A stretch of 64,000 bases of DNA from Prado023 sp963788325 (GCA_963788325.1 CAWBGJ010000014.1:62001-126000), one strand, 5' to 3'. Counted from the stretch's first letter, positions 1 to 8,828 are shown. The notes: a model not told the origin generated them from the letters alone. A program made the numbers and translations.

Positions 1-5
1 AGTTA

Positions 6-11
6 TGTCAA
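6..11 (-). promoter_or_regulatory. Putative -35 box of the ftsZ promoter at the window edge
   Basis: Read on the minus strand, the first bases of the window contain a perfect TTGACA hexamer followed by TAACT before the sequence ends. It lies downstream of ftsQ, where actinobacteria normally carry ftsZ with its own promoters. The -10 box and ftsZ itself are outside the window, so this is a partial promoter call. Confidence 0.4.
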
Positions 12-143
12 CCTGTGGTTGGAATGGAACCTAGGTGCCGCACGGCCTGCAGACAAGCACCCCCGCAGACCTCGGCGTGTCGCCGGGATCTCCACTCCGA
101 TCGGCACCGCGGGTGCCGGGCCCAGGGCACGCCGAACGCTGCC

Positions 144-198
144 TGGGGACGGCCTGGGGATGGGCTGGGGAGAACTCGGGGACAGGTTGGGGACGCGG
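144..198. repeat. Five-copy 11-bp direct repeat array (TGGGGA core) between ftsQ and ftsZ
   Basis: On the plus strand GGGGA occurs at 145, 156, 167, 178 and 189, exactly every 11 bp. Four copies are preceded by T and one by C, and the rest of each 11-mer varies. The fixed period with a conserved core looks like a helically phased protein-binding array rather than slippage. It lies in the ftsQ-ftsZ gap, about 130 bp upstream of the TTGACA at the window edge. The binding factor is unknown; MraZ, which binds TGGG-type repeats with 10-bp spacing in E. coli, is one candidate. Confidence 0.6.
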
Positions 199-212
199 CG
201 ACCCCGGCCCAT

Positions 213-248
213 GTGGACGACCTGGTCCACAGGTGACGGGGCCCTGTG
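213..248. promoter_or_regulatory. Two small dyads in the ftsQ-ftsZ gap
   Basis: GTGGAC (213-218) and GTCCAC (225-230) form a perfect inverted repeat with a 6-nt spacer. It is followed by an overlapping dyad, CACAGG (228-233) with CCTGTG (243-248). Both could be operator half-sites for ftsZ regulation. No specific regulator is recognised. Confidence 0.3.
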
Positions 249-305
249 CATGGCCACGCGAACGCCGGCCGTCACGCACCGTCGTGACGCCGCCTGCACC
301 CGTGC

Positions 306-330
306 GCGTGTTCGCTATTGGCGAACACGC
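306..330 (-). terminator. Stem-loop immediately after ftsQ
   Basis: A perfect 10-bp inverted repeat, GCGTGTTCGC (306-315) and GCGAACACGC (321-330), has a 5-nt loop and begins three bases after the ftsQ stop codon. No T-tract follows on the minus strand. It may be a factor-dependent terminator, a processing or stabilising hairpin at the 3' end of the dcw message, or an operator for ftsZ. Confidence 0.45.
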
Positions 331-333
331 CGA

Positions 334-1206
334 TCAGCCCTCGGTCTCCGACTCGGGGTCCGTCGAGCCCGACGTGGTCGGGAGCAGTGGCGCGCTGACG
401 TCGTACTTCGTGGCCCCGACGGCGGTGAGCCCGGCCAGGACCTGGGCCTTCAGGTCGGAGTTCTCGACCCCTCCCCATCGGACAGCGGCACCGTCGCGCA
501 GGACAAGGGTGACGTCATCGCGGCTCTTCGCTGTGACCCGGACCACCTGATCGCGCAGGTCCTCCGGGAGCGCGACCAGCACGTCGCGGCCGATCTCGCG
601 CTGGGCATCGGTCGTGGCCTTGAGCACCGGCACCCCTTTGGCGCGGGCGACCCGGTCGTAGAGCACGCCCTGTGCGTCCATCAGTAAGTACCCCTTGCCG
701 GCATCCACAGCTGCGAAGGGGGTGCGCGCAGTGACCACGAGATTGATCGTGTGGGGCAGGGAGCGCTCCACGGCCACGTCGGCGACGGCCGGCAGCTCGG
801 TCATGATCCCGATCCGGACCTGTTCGGCGTCCACCGAGGGCACGTGGTCACTGGCCGAGATCCCTGAGGCCAACCGGATCGACTCCGCGGTGATCCCCCG
901 CGGCGCCTGCACCGTCACGTGCTCCACCACGGTCACCGGCGAATGCCAGCCCAGCCACCACAGGCCACCGAGGCCCACGGCCCCTGCGATCAGCAGGCGT
1001 CGGCGCCGTCTGGGATGCGGGCGCCTGGCGGTGTGCCCGGCAGGGGCACCGCGCGTAGGGTCCGGCCCCTCGTCCTGGTGCCCGGGCTGCGCGCCAGGCT
1101 CCGCACCTGCCTGCTCCACTCCCCCGCCGTCGCTCGCGCCGGCGCCCGGATCCCCGCCCGCGGCCAGGTCCCGTCCGTCGAGCACCTCGGTCTCCTGCTC
1201 GGTCAT
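334..1206 (-). CDS. ftsQ: Cell division protein FtsQ
   Basis: Bitopic divisome protein that links early and late division proteins and recruits the septal synthase complex. The 290-residue product has a long polar, Pro/Gly-rich cytoplasmic N-terminus (about 1-65), an Arg-rich stop (66-70), one membrane segment (about 71-88), then a POTRA-like domain from about residue 93 containing the run ITAESIRLASGI. The C-terminal tail after the FtsQ domain is short and acidic. The ATG start overlaps the murC stop by 4 bp (ATGA), so translation is coupled. It is the last gene of the dcw operon in this window; ftsZ should follow beyond the left edge. The extended cytoplasmic tail is common in actinobacteria. 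Confidence 0.93.
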   Translation of the reverse strand: MTEQETEVLDGRDLAAGGDPGAGASDGGGVEQAGAEPGAQPGHQDEGPDPTRGAPAGHTARRPHPRRRRRLLIAGAVGLGGLWWLGWHSPVTVVEHVTVQAPRGITAESIRLASGISASDHVPSVDAEQVRIGIMTELPAVADVAVERSLPHTINLVVTARTPFAAVDAGKGYLLMDAQGVLYDRVARAKGVPVLKATTDAQREIGRDVLVALPEDLRDQVVRVTAKSRDDVTLVLRDGAAVRWGGVENSDLKAQVLAGLTAVGATKYDVSAPLLPTTSGSTDPESETEG

Positions 1207-2612
1207 GGCTGGCCTCCCTGGCGTCGGGCGAGCAGGGTGAGCACCTCAGGGCCGAGCATCACGATGTCGCCGGCCCCCAGGGTCATGACGATGTCACCGG
1301 GCTGGGCGCGGTCTGCGAGATGGCCGGCGACCGCCGACCACGAGGGCTCGAACACCACGCGGTCGGGCGGCAGTGGCACATGGCTGGCCATCGACTGCCC
1401 GCTGGCTCCCGGGATCGGCTCCTCCCCCGGGGCGAAGACCTCCAGAACCACGACATGGTCGGCCAGGCCCAGCGCGGCCCCGAACTCCTCGACGAACATC
1501 GCGGTGCGGTAGTAGTGGTGCGCCTGGAAGGCGACCACCAGGTTGCCCGCACCGACGACCTCGCGCGCGGCGCGCAGCGTGGCCTCGATCTCGGTCGGGT
1601 GGTGGGCGTAGTCATCGAAGACCCGGATACCGCCGGCCTCGCCCTTGAAGTCGAACCGCCTGCGGGTTCCGGTGAACTGACCCAGCCCCTCGAGCACGTC
1701 TGCAGCCGGCTGGCCCAGACCGAGCGCGGTGACCAGTGCCGCGGTGGCATTGAGCACGTTGTGGCTGCCATGGACCTGCAGGTCCAGCCGACCCACCGGC
1801 TCGCCTGCGTGTGTGACCAGCGCACCGGAGCCGGACGACCCGGCGCGCAGCTCGCTCACGACGTAGTCGGCCTGCGGGTCACAGCCGTAGGTGCGCACGT
1901 CCACCCCGGGGCCGCGCACGGTCCGGACCATCCGCATCGCGCCCGGATCGTCGGCACAGGCCACCACGAAACCACCCACGGCCGCGATCCCCGTCGCGAA
2001 GTCGACGAACCCCGCCTCGACGGCCTCGAGGGTGCCCCAGTGGTCGAGGTGGTCGGCCTCCACGTTCGTCACGATGCCCGCGACAGCAGGCAGCCGAAGG
2101 AACGACCCATCGGACTCGTCGGCCTCGACGACGAACAGGTCGCTGCTGCCCTGGTGGGCGTTGGTCCCGGAGCTGTTGAGCTCACTGCCGATGGCGTAGG
2201 AGGGATCGATCCCGCAGCGCTGGAGCGCGATGGTCAGCATGGAGGTGGTCGTGGTCTTCCCATGCGTGCCTGAGACGGCGACTCCCCGGTAGCCGGCCAT
2301 GACCCCGGCCAGCGCGTCAGCGCGTGACAGCACGGGGATGCCGGCCTCGCGCGCGGCGAGGACCTCGGGGTTCGAGGCGCCGATCGCCGTGGAGATGACC
2401 ACGACATCGGCATGGGCCACGTTGTCCCGGCTGTGACCGACCCGCGCATCGACGCCCAGCGCGCGCAGGGTGACCAGTCGCCGGGACTCCTTGGCGTCGC
2501 TGCCCGAGACCTCAACCCCGCGGGCCACGAGGATCGTGGCGATGCCTGACATGCCGGCACCGCCGATGCCGACGATGTGGACGTGCCCGGACAGCTCAAC
2601 CAGGGCGTTCAT
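1203..2612 (-). CDS. murC: UDP-N-acetylmuramate--L-alanine ligase MurC
   Basis: Cytoplasmic ATP-dependent ligase that adds L-alanine to UDP-MurNAc, the first peptide-forming step of peptidoglycan precursor synthesis. The 469-residue product matches the family length. It has an N-terminal nucleotide-binding loop GIGGAGMSG (about 15-23), the Mur-ligase P-loop GTHGKTTTT (about 115-123), and the downstream EADESDGSF and DDYAHHPTE motifs typical of MurC. The ATG overlaps the murG stop by 4 bp, and a GGAGGGG-type ribosome site precedes it. It lies in the canonical murG-murC-ftsQ order. Confidence 0.97.
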   Translation of the reverse strand: MNALVELSGHVHIVGIGGAGMSGIATILVARGVEVSGSDAKESRRLVTLRALGVDARVGHSRDNVAHADVVVISTAIGASNPEVLAAREAGIPVLSRADALAGVMAGYRGVAVSGTHGKTTTTSMLTIALQRCGIDPSYAIGSELNSSGTNAHQGSSDLFVVEADESDGSFLRLPAVAGIVTNVEADHLDHWGTLEAVEAGFVDFATGIAAVGGFVVACADDPGAMRMVRTVRGPGVDVRTYGCDPQADYVVSELRAGSSGSGALVTHAGEPVGRLDLQVHGSHNVLNATAALVTALGLGQPAADVLEGLGQFTGTRRRFDFKGEAGGIRVFDDYAHHPTEIEATLRAAREVVGAGNLVVAFQAHHYYRTAMFVEEFGAALGLADHVVVLEVFAPGEEPIPGASGQSMASHVPLPPDRVVFEPSWSAVAGHLADRAQPGDIVMTLGAGDIVMLGPEVLTLLARRQGGQP

Positions 2613-3691
2613 GCGCTCCCACCCCTCCGCGCGGCCTCGAGGACCATGTCGGCCAGCTTCTCATCGGCATCACGGATGCCGTGCTCGGCGGCCAACTGGC
2701 CCATCCGGGCGAGCCGGGCCGGATCCGAGACCAGGGGCCCCACCTCGGCCAGCAGCGAGGGGCCGTCGAGGGCCTCATCGGCCACGAGCAGGCCGCCGCC
2801 GGCATTGATGACCGGCAGTGCGTTGAGGCGCTGCTCGCCGTTGCCGATGGGGAACGGCACGTACACGGCGGGCAGCCCGACGGCGGCGAGCTCGGCACAG
2901 GTCATCGCCCCGCTGCGGCTGACGACCAGGTCCGCGGCCGCGTAGGCCAGGTCCATCCGGTCCAGGTAGGCCACCGGCAGATAGCCGGGCGGGCGCTGCG
3001 TGACCGCGTCGATGTTGGCCTGGCCGACCGAGTGCAGCACCTGCAGGCCCATCTCCAGCAGCCCGGGCAACGCGTCGGCGACCGCCGCGTTGATCCGTTG
3101 AGCGCCCTGCGAACCGCCGAACACCAACAGGACCGGGCCGTCGAGGGCAAGGCCGAAGGTCGCGCGGGCCTGTGCGCGCAGGGCGGCGCGGTCCAGCGTC
3201 GAGATGCTGCGGCGCAGCGGGATCCCGATCCGAGTCCCATGGGGCAGCGTTCCCGCCACCGCCTCGGCGACCCGATCCGTGAGCCGGGCGCCGACCCGGT
3301 TGGCCAACCCGGGCCGGGCGTTGGCCTCGTGGATCACCAACGGGATCCTGGCCCTTCGGGCAGCCAGGTAGGCCGGCATCGCCACGTAGCCGCCGAACCC
3401 CACCACGACGTCAGCATGCACGTCGGCCAGCACTGCCTCGGTCTGGCGCAGTGCACCACGAAGCCGACCCGGCAGCGTGAGCAACTCGGCGCTGGGGCGT
3501 CGGGGCAGTGGCACCGCCGGGATCATCTGCAGGTCGTACCCGCGGGCCGGGACAAGTCGACCCTCGAGACCCTTCTCGGTCCCCAGGGCCGTGATGGCGA
3601 TACCGGGGTCGCGCCGACGCAGGGCGTCGCCGAGGTTCAGCGCGGGCTCGATGTGGCCCGCGGTCCCGCCTCCGGCCAGGACGACATGCAC
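2609..3691 (-). CDS. murG: UDP-GlcNAc:lipid I N-acetylglucosaminyltransferase MurG
   Basis: Peripheral membrane GT-B (family 28) glycosyltransferase that converts lipid I to lipid II on the inner face of the membrane. The 360-residue product begins with VVLAGGGTAGHIEPAL, the Gly-rich GGGTAGH loop diagnostic of MurG. It continues with GFGGYVAMPAYLAA and HEANARPG in the acceptor domain, and FGGSQGAQRIN and SRSGAMTCAELAAVGLP in the UDP-GlcNAc-binding domain. The start is GTG, four bases after the ftsW stop, with GGAGG about 9 bases upstream. It overlaps murC by 4 bp. Confidence 0.97.
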   Translation of the reverse strand: MHVVLAGGGTAGHIEPALNLGDALRRRDPGIAITALGTEKGLEGRLVPARGYDLQMIPAVPLPRRPSAELLTLPGRLRGALRQTEAVLADVHADVVVGFGGYVAMPAYLAARRARIPLVIHEANARPGLANRVGARLTDRVAEAVAGTLPHGTRIGIPLRRSISTLDRAALRAQARATFGLALDGPVLLVFGGSQGAQRINAAVADALPGLLEMGLQVLHSVGQANIDAVTQRPPGYLPVAYLDRMDLAYAAADLVVSRSGAMTCAELAAVGLPAVYVPFPIGNGEQRLNALPVINAGGGLLVADEALDGPSLLAEVGPLVSDPARLARMGQLAAEHGIRDADEKLADMVLEAARRGGSA

Positions 3692-3695
3692 CGGC

Positions 3696-4940
3696 TCAGA
3701 CCTCCGCGTCGTCAGCGACGTGTGCCGGCGTGCCCGCCCGAGGGCGCTTGGCTGACTCGGTGGCCTCGTGACGGGCGAAGGCCAGGAGCACGCCGACCGC
3801 CATCAGCAGGGGCAGCAGCGAGGACCCGCCGTAGGAGATGAACGGCAGCGGCACGCCAGTGATCGGCAGCAGCTGCAGGACGGCCCCGAGATTGACCAGG
3901 GCCTGACCCACGATCCAGGCGACGATCCCGACCGTCGCGATCCGCACGAACGGATCGGTGGTCCGGATCGCCATCCGCAGCGAGAAGACCGCGATCGCGG
4001 CGAACAGGCCAAGCACCGTCAGTGCGCCGAAGATGCCCAGCTCCTCACCGATCACCGGGAAGATGAAGTCGGTGTGCGCCTCCGGCAGTGCGCCCCACTT
4101 CTCCCGGCTGCCTCCCAGGCCCACGCCCCACCAGCCGCCGGTGCCCAGGGCCACCTTGCCCTGGATCACCTGGTGGCCGTAGCCGTCGGGATCGTTCTCC
4201 GGGTGCAGCCACGCCGCGAACCGGCGCATGCGGTAGCCCGCGGTCAGCGAGAGCACAGCGATGCCGGTCAGGCCGACAGCACCCAGGCCCACGAAGATCC
4301 GGGCGGGGGCCCCGACGACGAACAGCAGGGCTGCGGCGATGATCGACAGGATGATGGCCGTGCCCACGTCGCCCTCGAGCACCACCAGCCCGACCACCAA
4401 CGCGGTCACGGGCACGAACGGCACGAGGAGCTCACGCCACTGCTGCAGGTAGGCCTCGCGGCGGGCGAACAGGTCCGCGGACCAGAGGATCAGTGCCAAC
4501 TTGGCGAACTCGGAGGGCTGCAGCCGGAACGGCCCGACCAGCTTGATCCAGTTGCGCTGCCCGTACACGCCCGTGCCGATCCCCGGCACGAACGTCAGCA
4601 GGAGCAGGAAGACGCTGAACACCAGGAAGGCCACGGCGAAGCGGCGGAACAACGAGATCGGCATCTTCGAGATGATCACCATCGCGCCCAGGCCGACGAG
4701 GGCGAACACCGCCTGACGGGTGAACAGGGTGAAGGCCGACTCGTGCAGGGCGAAGGACTCCACGCTCGAGGAGCTGAGCACCATCACCAGGCCCAGGAGC
4801 AGGAGCAGCATCGCCGAGCCGAGGATCAGGTAGTACGGCGCCATTGGGTGCTGGTTGAGGCGATCGCGCCACCCCAGCTCGGGCGCAGCGGCCCCGGAGG
4901 AGTCCGTGGACCTGCTCCTGGCCGACCTCGTCTGACTCAC
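3696..4940 (-). CDS. ftsW: Septal peptidoglycan glycosyltransferase FtsW
   Basis: SEDS-family polytopic membrane protein that polymerises lipid II at the septum together with FtsI. About ten membrane segments are visible from residue 36 on. SEDS signatures include GIGTGVYGQRNWI, PSEFAKLALI, the stretch with HTDFIFPVIGEELG, and PFISYGGSSLL near the C-terminus. I chose the GTG at 4940 because it forms a 4-bp GTGA overlap with the murD stop and has AGGAGGG just upstream; this gives 414 residues. A longer in-frame extension upstream has no such site. It lies between murD and murG, as usual. Confidence 0.95.
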   Translation of the reverse strand: MSQTRSARSRSTDSSGAAAPELGWRDRLNQHPMAPYYLILGSAMLLLLLGLVMVLSSSSVESFALHESAFTLFTRQAVFALVGLGAMVIISKMPISLFRRFAVAFLVFSVFLLLLTFVPGIGTGVYGQRNWIKLVGPFRLQPSEFAKLALILWSADLFARREAYLQQWRELLVPFVPVTALVVGLVVLEGDVGTAIILSIIAAALLFVVGAPARIFVGLGAVGLTGIAVLSLTAGYRMRRFAAWLHPENDPDGYGHQVIQGKVALGTGGWWGVGLGGSREKWGALPEAHTDFIFPVIGEELGIFGALTVLGLFAAIAVFSLRMAIRTTDPFVRIATVGIVAWIVGQALVNLGAVLQLLPITGVPLPFISYGGSSLLPLLMAVGVLLAFARHEATESAKRPRAGTPAHVADDAEV

Positions 4941-6385
4941 GTGCCCTCCTGCGCCAACGACCCCACAGCCGCGGCGAACATGTCCCCCCGCGCTGCGTAG
5001 TCGCGGAACATGTCCCACGACGCGCACCCGGGGGCCAACAAGACGGTGTCGCCCGGCTCTGCCATGGCCGCGGCTGCGGCCACGACCTCTGCCATGGCAC
5101 CAGTGTCGGTGCGGGTGACCTCCACGATCGGCAGATCCGGGGCGTGTCGCGCCAGCGCGTCGGCGATCACCTGCCGGTCAGCACCGAGCAGCACCACACC
5201 GACCATCTGGCCCGCGGTCGCCTTCACGAGGTCGTCGAACTCCTGCCCCTTGGCCAACCCGCCGGCAATCCAGACAACCCGGTCATAGGACATCAGGGAG
5301 GTCTGCGCCGCGTGGCAGTTGGTCGCCTTGGAGTCGTCGATGTAGTGGACGCCGGCCACGGTGCCCGCGTCGGCGATCCGGTGTCCTGCCGGGGTGAAGG
5401 CGCGCAGCCCGTCGCGCACGGCCGTGGCCGGGACCCCGTGGGCCCGGGCCAGCGCAGCAGCCGCCAGGGCGTTGGCCACGTTGTGCGCCGCAGCCGGTCG
5501 GACGTCGCCGACCGTCGCCAGCTCCTGGGCCGCCTGCACCCGGTTGGGCACGAAGGCCCGGTCGACGAGGATGTCCTCCACCACTCCGAGCATGCTGATG
5601 TCGGGCGTCCCCAGCGTGAAGCCGATCGCTCGGCAGCCCTCGATCACGTCGGCCTGCTCGACCATCCCCCGGGTGACGGGGTCGGCGACGTTGTAGACCG
5701 CGGCCACCTGCGTGCGCTCGTAGATCCGGGCCTTGGCCGCCACGTAGGCCTCGAACGAACCGAACAGGTCCACATGGTCCTCGGCGATGTTCAGGCACAC
5801 GGAGGCCTGCGGGCTCATCGTGTGCAGGAACGGCAGCTGCGGGGCGCCCACCTCCACGGCAATCGCGTCGAGGGCTCCGCCACTGGTCGCCTCGGCCATG
5901 ACCACCTCGACCATGGACACCCCGATGTTGCCCGCGGCCACGGCACGCAGGCCTGCCGCGCGCAGGATCGACTCCAGCATCAGCGTGGTGGTGGTCTTGC
6001 CGTTGGTGCCGGTGATGACCAGCCAGGGGGCAGCCCCCGCAGGGCGTAGGCGCCACGCCAGCTCGAGCTCACCCCACACCGGGACCCGGGCCACGCCGGC
6101 CGCGGCGATCACCGGTGCCAGTGGGGAGAGCCCCGGCGAGACGACCAGGAGGTCCAGCCCGTCGGGCAGCGTGTCGCCGTTGCCGAGCCGGACGGTGGCG
6201 CCGAGCACCTCCAGGACCTGGGCACGCTCGACCTGGCGGGGCCCGTGGCCGGCGTCGAACGCGCTGACCCGCGCCCCCAGGGTGAGCAGTGCGTCGGCCG
6301 CGGCGAACCCGGCGATCCCGATGCCGGCCACGCCGACGTGCACTGCGCCCCAGTCCGCATCCCGGTGCAGGTCGGCCACGTTCAT
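4937..6385 (-). CDS. murD: UDP-N-acetylmuramoylalanine--D-glutamate ligase MurD
   Basis: Cytoplasmic Mur ligase that adds D-glutamate to UDP-MurNAc-L-Ala. The 482-residue product has an N-terminal nucleotide-binding fold (VGVAGIGIAGFAAADAL), the ATP-binding TGTNGKTTTT (about 125-134), and a C-terminal domain with IDDSKATNCHAAQTSL and LLAPGCASWDMF, both typical of MurD. The ATG at 6385 overlaps the mraY stop (ATGA). An in-frame start three codons earlier is possible but would lie inside mraY. It overlaps ftsW by 4 bp. Confidence 0.96.
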   Translation of the reverse strand: MNVADLHRDADWGAVHVGVAGIGIAGFAAADALLTLGARVSAFDAGHGPRQVERAQVLEVLGATVRLGNGDTLPDGLDLLVVSPGLSPLAPVIAAAGVARVPVWGELELAWRLRPAGAAPWLVITGTNGKTTTTLMLESILRAAGLRAVAAGNIGVSMVEVVMAEATSGGALDAIAVEVGAPQLPFLHTMSPQASVCLNIAEDHVDLFGSFEAYVAAKARIYERTQVAAVYNVADPVTRGMVEQADVIEGCRAIGFTLGTPDISMLGVVEDILVDRAFVPNRVQAAQELATVGDVRPAAAHNVANALAAAALARAHGVPATAVRDGLRAFTPAGHRIADAGTVAGVHYIDDSKATNCHAAQTSLMSYDRVVWIAGGLAKGQEFDDLVKATAGQMVGVVLLGADRQVIADALARHAPDLPIVEVTRTDTGAMAEVVAAAAAMAEPGDTVLLAPGCASWDMFRDYAARGDMFAAAVGSLAQEGT

Positions 6386-7446
6386 CGGACCCACTCCGCG
6401 TAGAACAGGGCCAGGCCTGAGGCCACGAACAGGCCTTGGATCAACCAGAACCGGATCACGATGGTGACCTCAGCCCAACCCAGCATCTCGAAGTGGTGGT
6501 GCAGGGGAGCCATCCGCAGCACCCGACGACCGGTCAGCTTGAACGAGCCGACCTGGGCGATGACCGAAAGCGAGATGATGACGAACAGCCCACCGAGGAG
6601 CACGAACAGGAGCTCCGTGCGGGTCATGACCGCCAGGGCGACCATGCCACCGCCGAGGGCGAGGCTGCCGGTGTCACCCATGAAGATCTGCGCCGGGCTG
6701 GCGTTCCACCAGAGGAACCCGAAGCAGGCCCCGGCGCAGGCGACGGCGAATGCGGCCAGGTCCAGCGGGTCCCGCACTGTGTAGCAACCGCTGGTGGCCA
6801 GGTACGAGCAGCTCTGGCCGTACTGCCAGACGCCGATCAGCGTGAACCCGCCGAAGGTCAGCACCGAGGCCCCGGCCGCCAGGCCGTCGAGACCGTCGGT
6901 GAGGTTCACGCCATTGGTGATGGCCGTGAGCAGGAACCAGATCCACAACAGGAACAGGCCCATGGGCAGCACCCACGGAAGGTCGCGGACCGCCGAGATC
7001 GCCTGGGTCGCCGGGGTGACCCCACGCTCGTTGGGGAACTGGGTCGCGAGCGCGGCGAAGCTCAACGCCACCACGGCCTGCCCGAGCAGCTTGGTCCGGG
7101 CCCGGATCCCGCCGCTGCGGGACTTGAACACCTTGAGGTAGTCGTCGGCCAGGCCGACCATGGACAGGCCCACCAGCAGGTAGAGGGCGAGCAGGCCCGA
7201 GGCGGTGGGGGCCTCCCATCGGATCAGGTGGGCCCCGGCGTAGCCGAGCACCACGGCCGCCACGATCGCCACACCGCCCATCGAGGGCGTGCCCCGCTTG
7301 CCGCTGTGCTCCGGGTAGACGATGCCGTCGGCGGACTCCCGGATCGACTGGGACAGGTTGCGCCGGGTGAGCACCTTGATCACCAGCGGGGTGCCGAACA
7401 GCGCCACCCCGAGGGCGATCATGCCGCTGAGGACGACGAGGATCAT
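6382..7446 (-). CDS. mraY: Phospho-N-acetylmuramoyl-pentapeptide-transferase MraY
   Basis: Integral membrane enzyme that transfers phospho-MurNAc-pentapeptide to undecaprenyl phosphate, making lipid I. The 354-residue product has about ten membrane helices and the family signatures KRGTPSMGG, LADDYLKV, NLTDGLDGLAAG, FMGDTGSLALGG and PLHHHFE. I set the start at the ATG overlapping the murF stop (ATGA), which gives the usual MraY N-terminus MILVVLSGMI; the open frame runs further upstream only because of high GC. Confidence 0.97.
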   Translation of the reverse strand: MILVVLSGMIALGVALFGTPLVIKVLTRRNLSQSIRESADGIVYPEHSGKRGTPSMGGVAIVAAVVLGYAGAHLIRWEAPTASGLLALYLLVGLSMVGLADDYLKVFKSRSGGIRARTKLLGQAVVALSFAALATQFPNERGVTPATQAISAVRDLPWVLPMGLFLLWIWFLLTAITNGVNLTDGLDGLAAGASVLTFGGFTLIGVWQYGQSCSYLATSGCYTVRDPLDLAAFAVACAGACFGFLWWNASPAQIFMGDTGSLALGGGMVALAVMTRTELLFVLLGGLFVIISLSVIAQVGSFKLTGRRVLRMAPLHHHFEMLGWAEVTIVIRFWLIQGLFVASGLALFYAEWVR

Positions 7447-8828
7447 GAGGGGTCCTCCAGGAGGGCTTCGGCAACGGCTTCCAGACCGATCGATCGGGAG
7501 GCCTTGACCAGCACCACGTCCCCGGGTCGGACCAGTGTGCGCACCTTCTCGATGGCAGCAGCCACGTCCGGGACCCACAGGGCCTCGTCGTTCCAGGAAC
7601 CCTCCTGCGCCGCACCGAGGTAGAGGGGCCGGGCGCCGGCACCCACCGCGATCGTGCGGCTGATGTCCAGGCGGACCGCGAGCCGGCCCACCGAGTCATG
7701 TTCAGCGATGCTCTGCTCCCCGAGCTCGAGCATCTCGCCGAGCACTGCGATGGTGGCGCCCGCGCCCTTCATCGCGGCCAGCGAGCGCAGCGCAGCGCGC
7801 ATGGACTCGGGGTTCGCGTTGTAGGAGTCGTTGACCACCGTCACCCCGGCCGGGGTGGTGCTGACCTCCATCCGCCAGCGGCTGCGCGGGGTCGCCCCGG
7901 ACAGCAGCTCCGCGACTCGGTCCGCACTCATCCCCAGGTGCAGCGCCACGGCTGCAGCCGCGCACCCGTTGCTGGCCATGTGCTCGCCTGCCATCGACAT
8001 CTGCACGGCCGCGGACCCCGTCGCGCTCCGCAGGGTGAACCCGGGTCGTGCCCGGGAGTCCAGCTGCAGGTCCACGGCGCGGACATCGGCCGCCGGGCTG
8101 GCGCCGAACGTCACCACCTGCGCGCTCGTGCGGCCGGCCATCGAAGCGACGATCGGGTCGTCTGCGTTGAGCACCGCCAGGCCGCCGGGTGCCAGCGCCT
8201 CGACGATCTCGCCCTTGGCCTGCCCGATCGCATCCCGGCTGCCGAACTCGCCGAGGTGGGCTGAGCCGACGTTGAGCGCGATGCTGATGTCGGGTCGGGC
8301 GATCTGGCACAGGGTGGCGATGTGCCCGATCCCCCGAGCGCCCATCTCCAGCACCACGAAGCGGGTCGCCTCGGTGACCCGCAGGATCGTCAGGGGAAGT
8401 CCCACCTCGGTGTTGAACGACCCGGCGGGGGCGACCGTGGGCCCCAGGTCCTCGAGCAGGATCGCCATGAGGTCCTTGGTGGAGGTCTTGCCCGAGGACC
8501 CGGTGATGGCCACGACGGTGAGATCCGCGACCTCGGCCAGCACGTGGCTGGCCAGCCGGCCGAGGGCCGCGACCGGGTCCCCATCGACCACGATGGTGGG
8601 GGCGCCGGTGGCGTGCGTGCCGAGGGTGACCACCGCGCCTGCGGCGTGCGCTGCCCCGGCGAAGTCGTGCCCATCGACCCGCTCGCCCACAATGGCGACG
8701 TACAGGTCCCCCGGGGCGACCAGGCGTGAGTCGGCCGCTGCCCCGGTGACCTTGACGCCCGGGTCGGGGCAGTCCACGAGCGTCCCGCCGACGGCCGCGG
8801 CAACCCCGGCGATGTCCATGTCGATCAC
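7443..8828 (-). CDS. murF: UDP-MurNAc-tripeptide--D-alanyl-D-alanine ligase MurF
   Basis: Cytoplasmic Mur ligase that adds the D-Ala-D-Ala dipeptide to complete the UDP-MurNAc-pentapeptide. The P-loop TGSSGKTSTKD is at about 109-119, followed by NTEVGLPLTIL, the region around EMGARGIGHIA, and VNDSYNANPESM in the C-terminal half. The open frame extends hundreds of codons upstream. I chose GTG at 8828 because it forms a GTGA overlap with the murE stop and follows GGAGGAG at 6-nt spacing, giving 461 residues. The ATG at 8819-8821 is an alternative start. Confidence 0.94.
   Translation of the reverse strand: MIDMDIAGVAAAVGGTLVDCPDPGVKVTGAAADSRLVAPGDLYVAIVGERVDGHDFAGAAHAAGAVVTLGTHATGAPTIVVDGDPVAALGRLASHVLAEVADLTVVAITGSSGKTSTKDLMAILLEDLGPTVAPAGSFNTEVGLPLTILRVTEATRFVVLEMGARGIGHIATLCQIARPDISIALNVGSAHLGEFGSRDAIGQAKGEIVEALAPGGLAVLNADDPIVASMAGRTSAQVVTFGASPAADVRAVDLQLDSRARPGFTLRSATGSAAVQMSMAGEHMASNGCAAAAVALHLGMSADRVAELLSGATPRSRWRMEVSTTPAGVTVVNDSYNANPESMRAALRSLAAMKGAGATIAVLGEMLELGEQSIAEHDSVGRLAVRLDISRTIAVGAGARPLYLGAAQEGSWNDEALWVPDVAAAIEKVRTLVRPGDVVLVKASRSIGLEAVAEALLEDPS

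Noticed and set aside
3..299. Open minus-strand frame of 98 codons that could be read as the start of ftsZ
   Set aside because: It lacks any FtsZ sequence, is Arg/Pro/Ser-rich and overlaps the repeat array; ftsZ must begin beyond the window edge.
3768..5000. Long plus-strand open frame opposite ftsW
   Set aside because: His/Gln/Arg/Asp-rich translation with no recognisable domains is typical of an antisense shadow in GC-rich DNA; the FtsW frame is certain.
7446..7578. N-terminal extension of MraY
   Set aside because: It lies inside murF and is Gly/Arg-rich without homology; the ATG overlapping the murF stop gives the normal MraY start.
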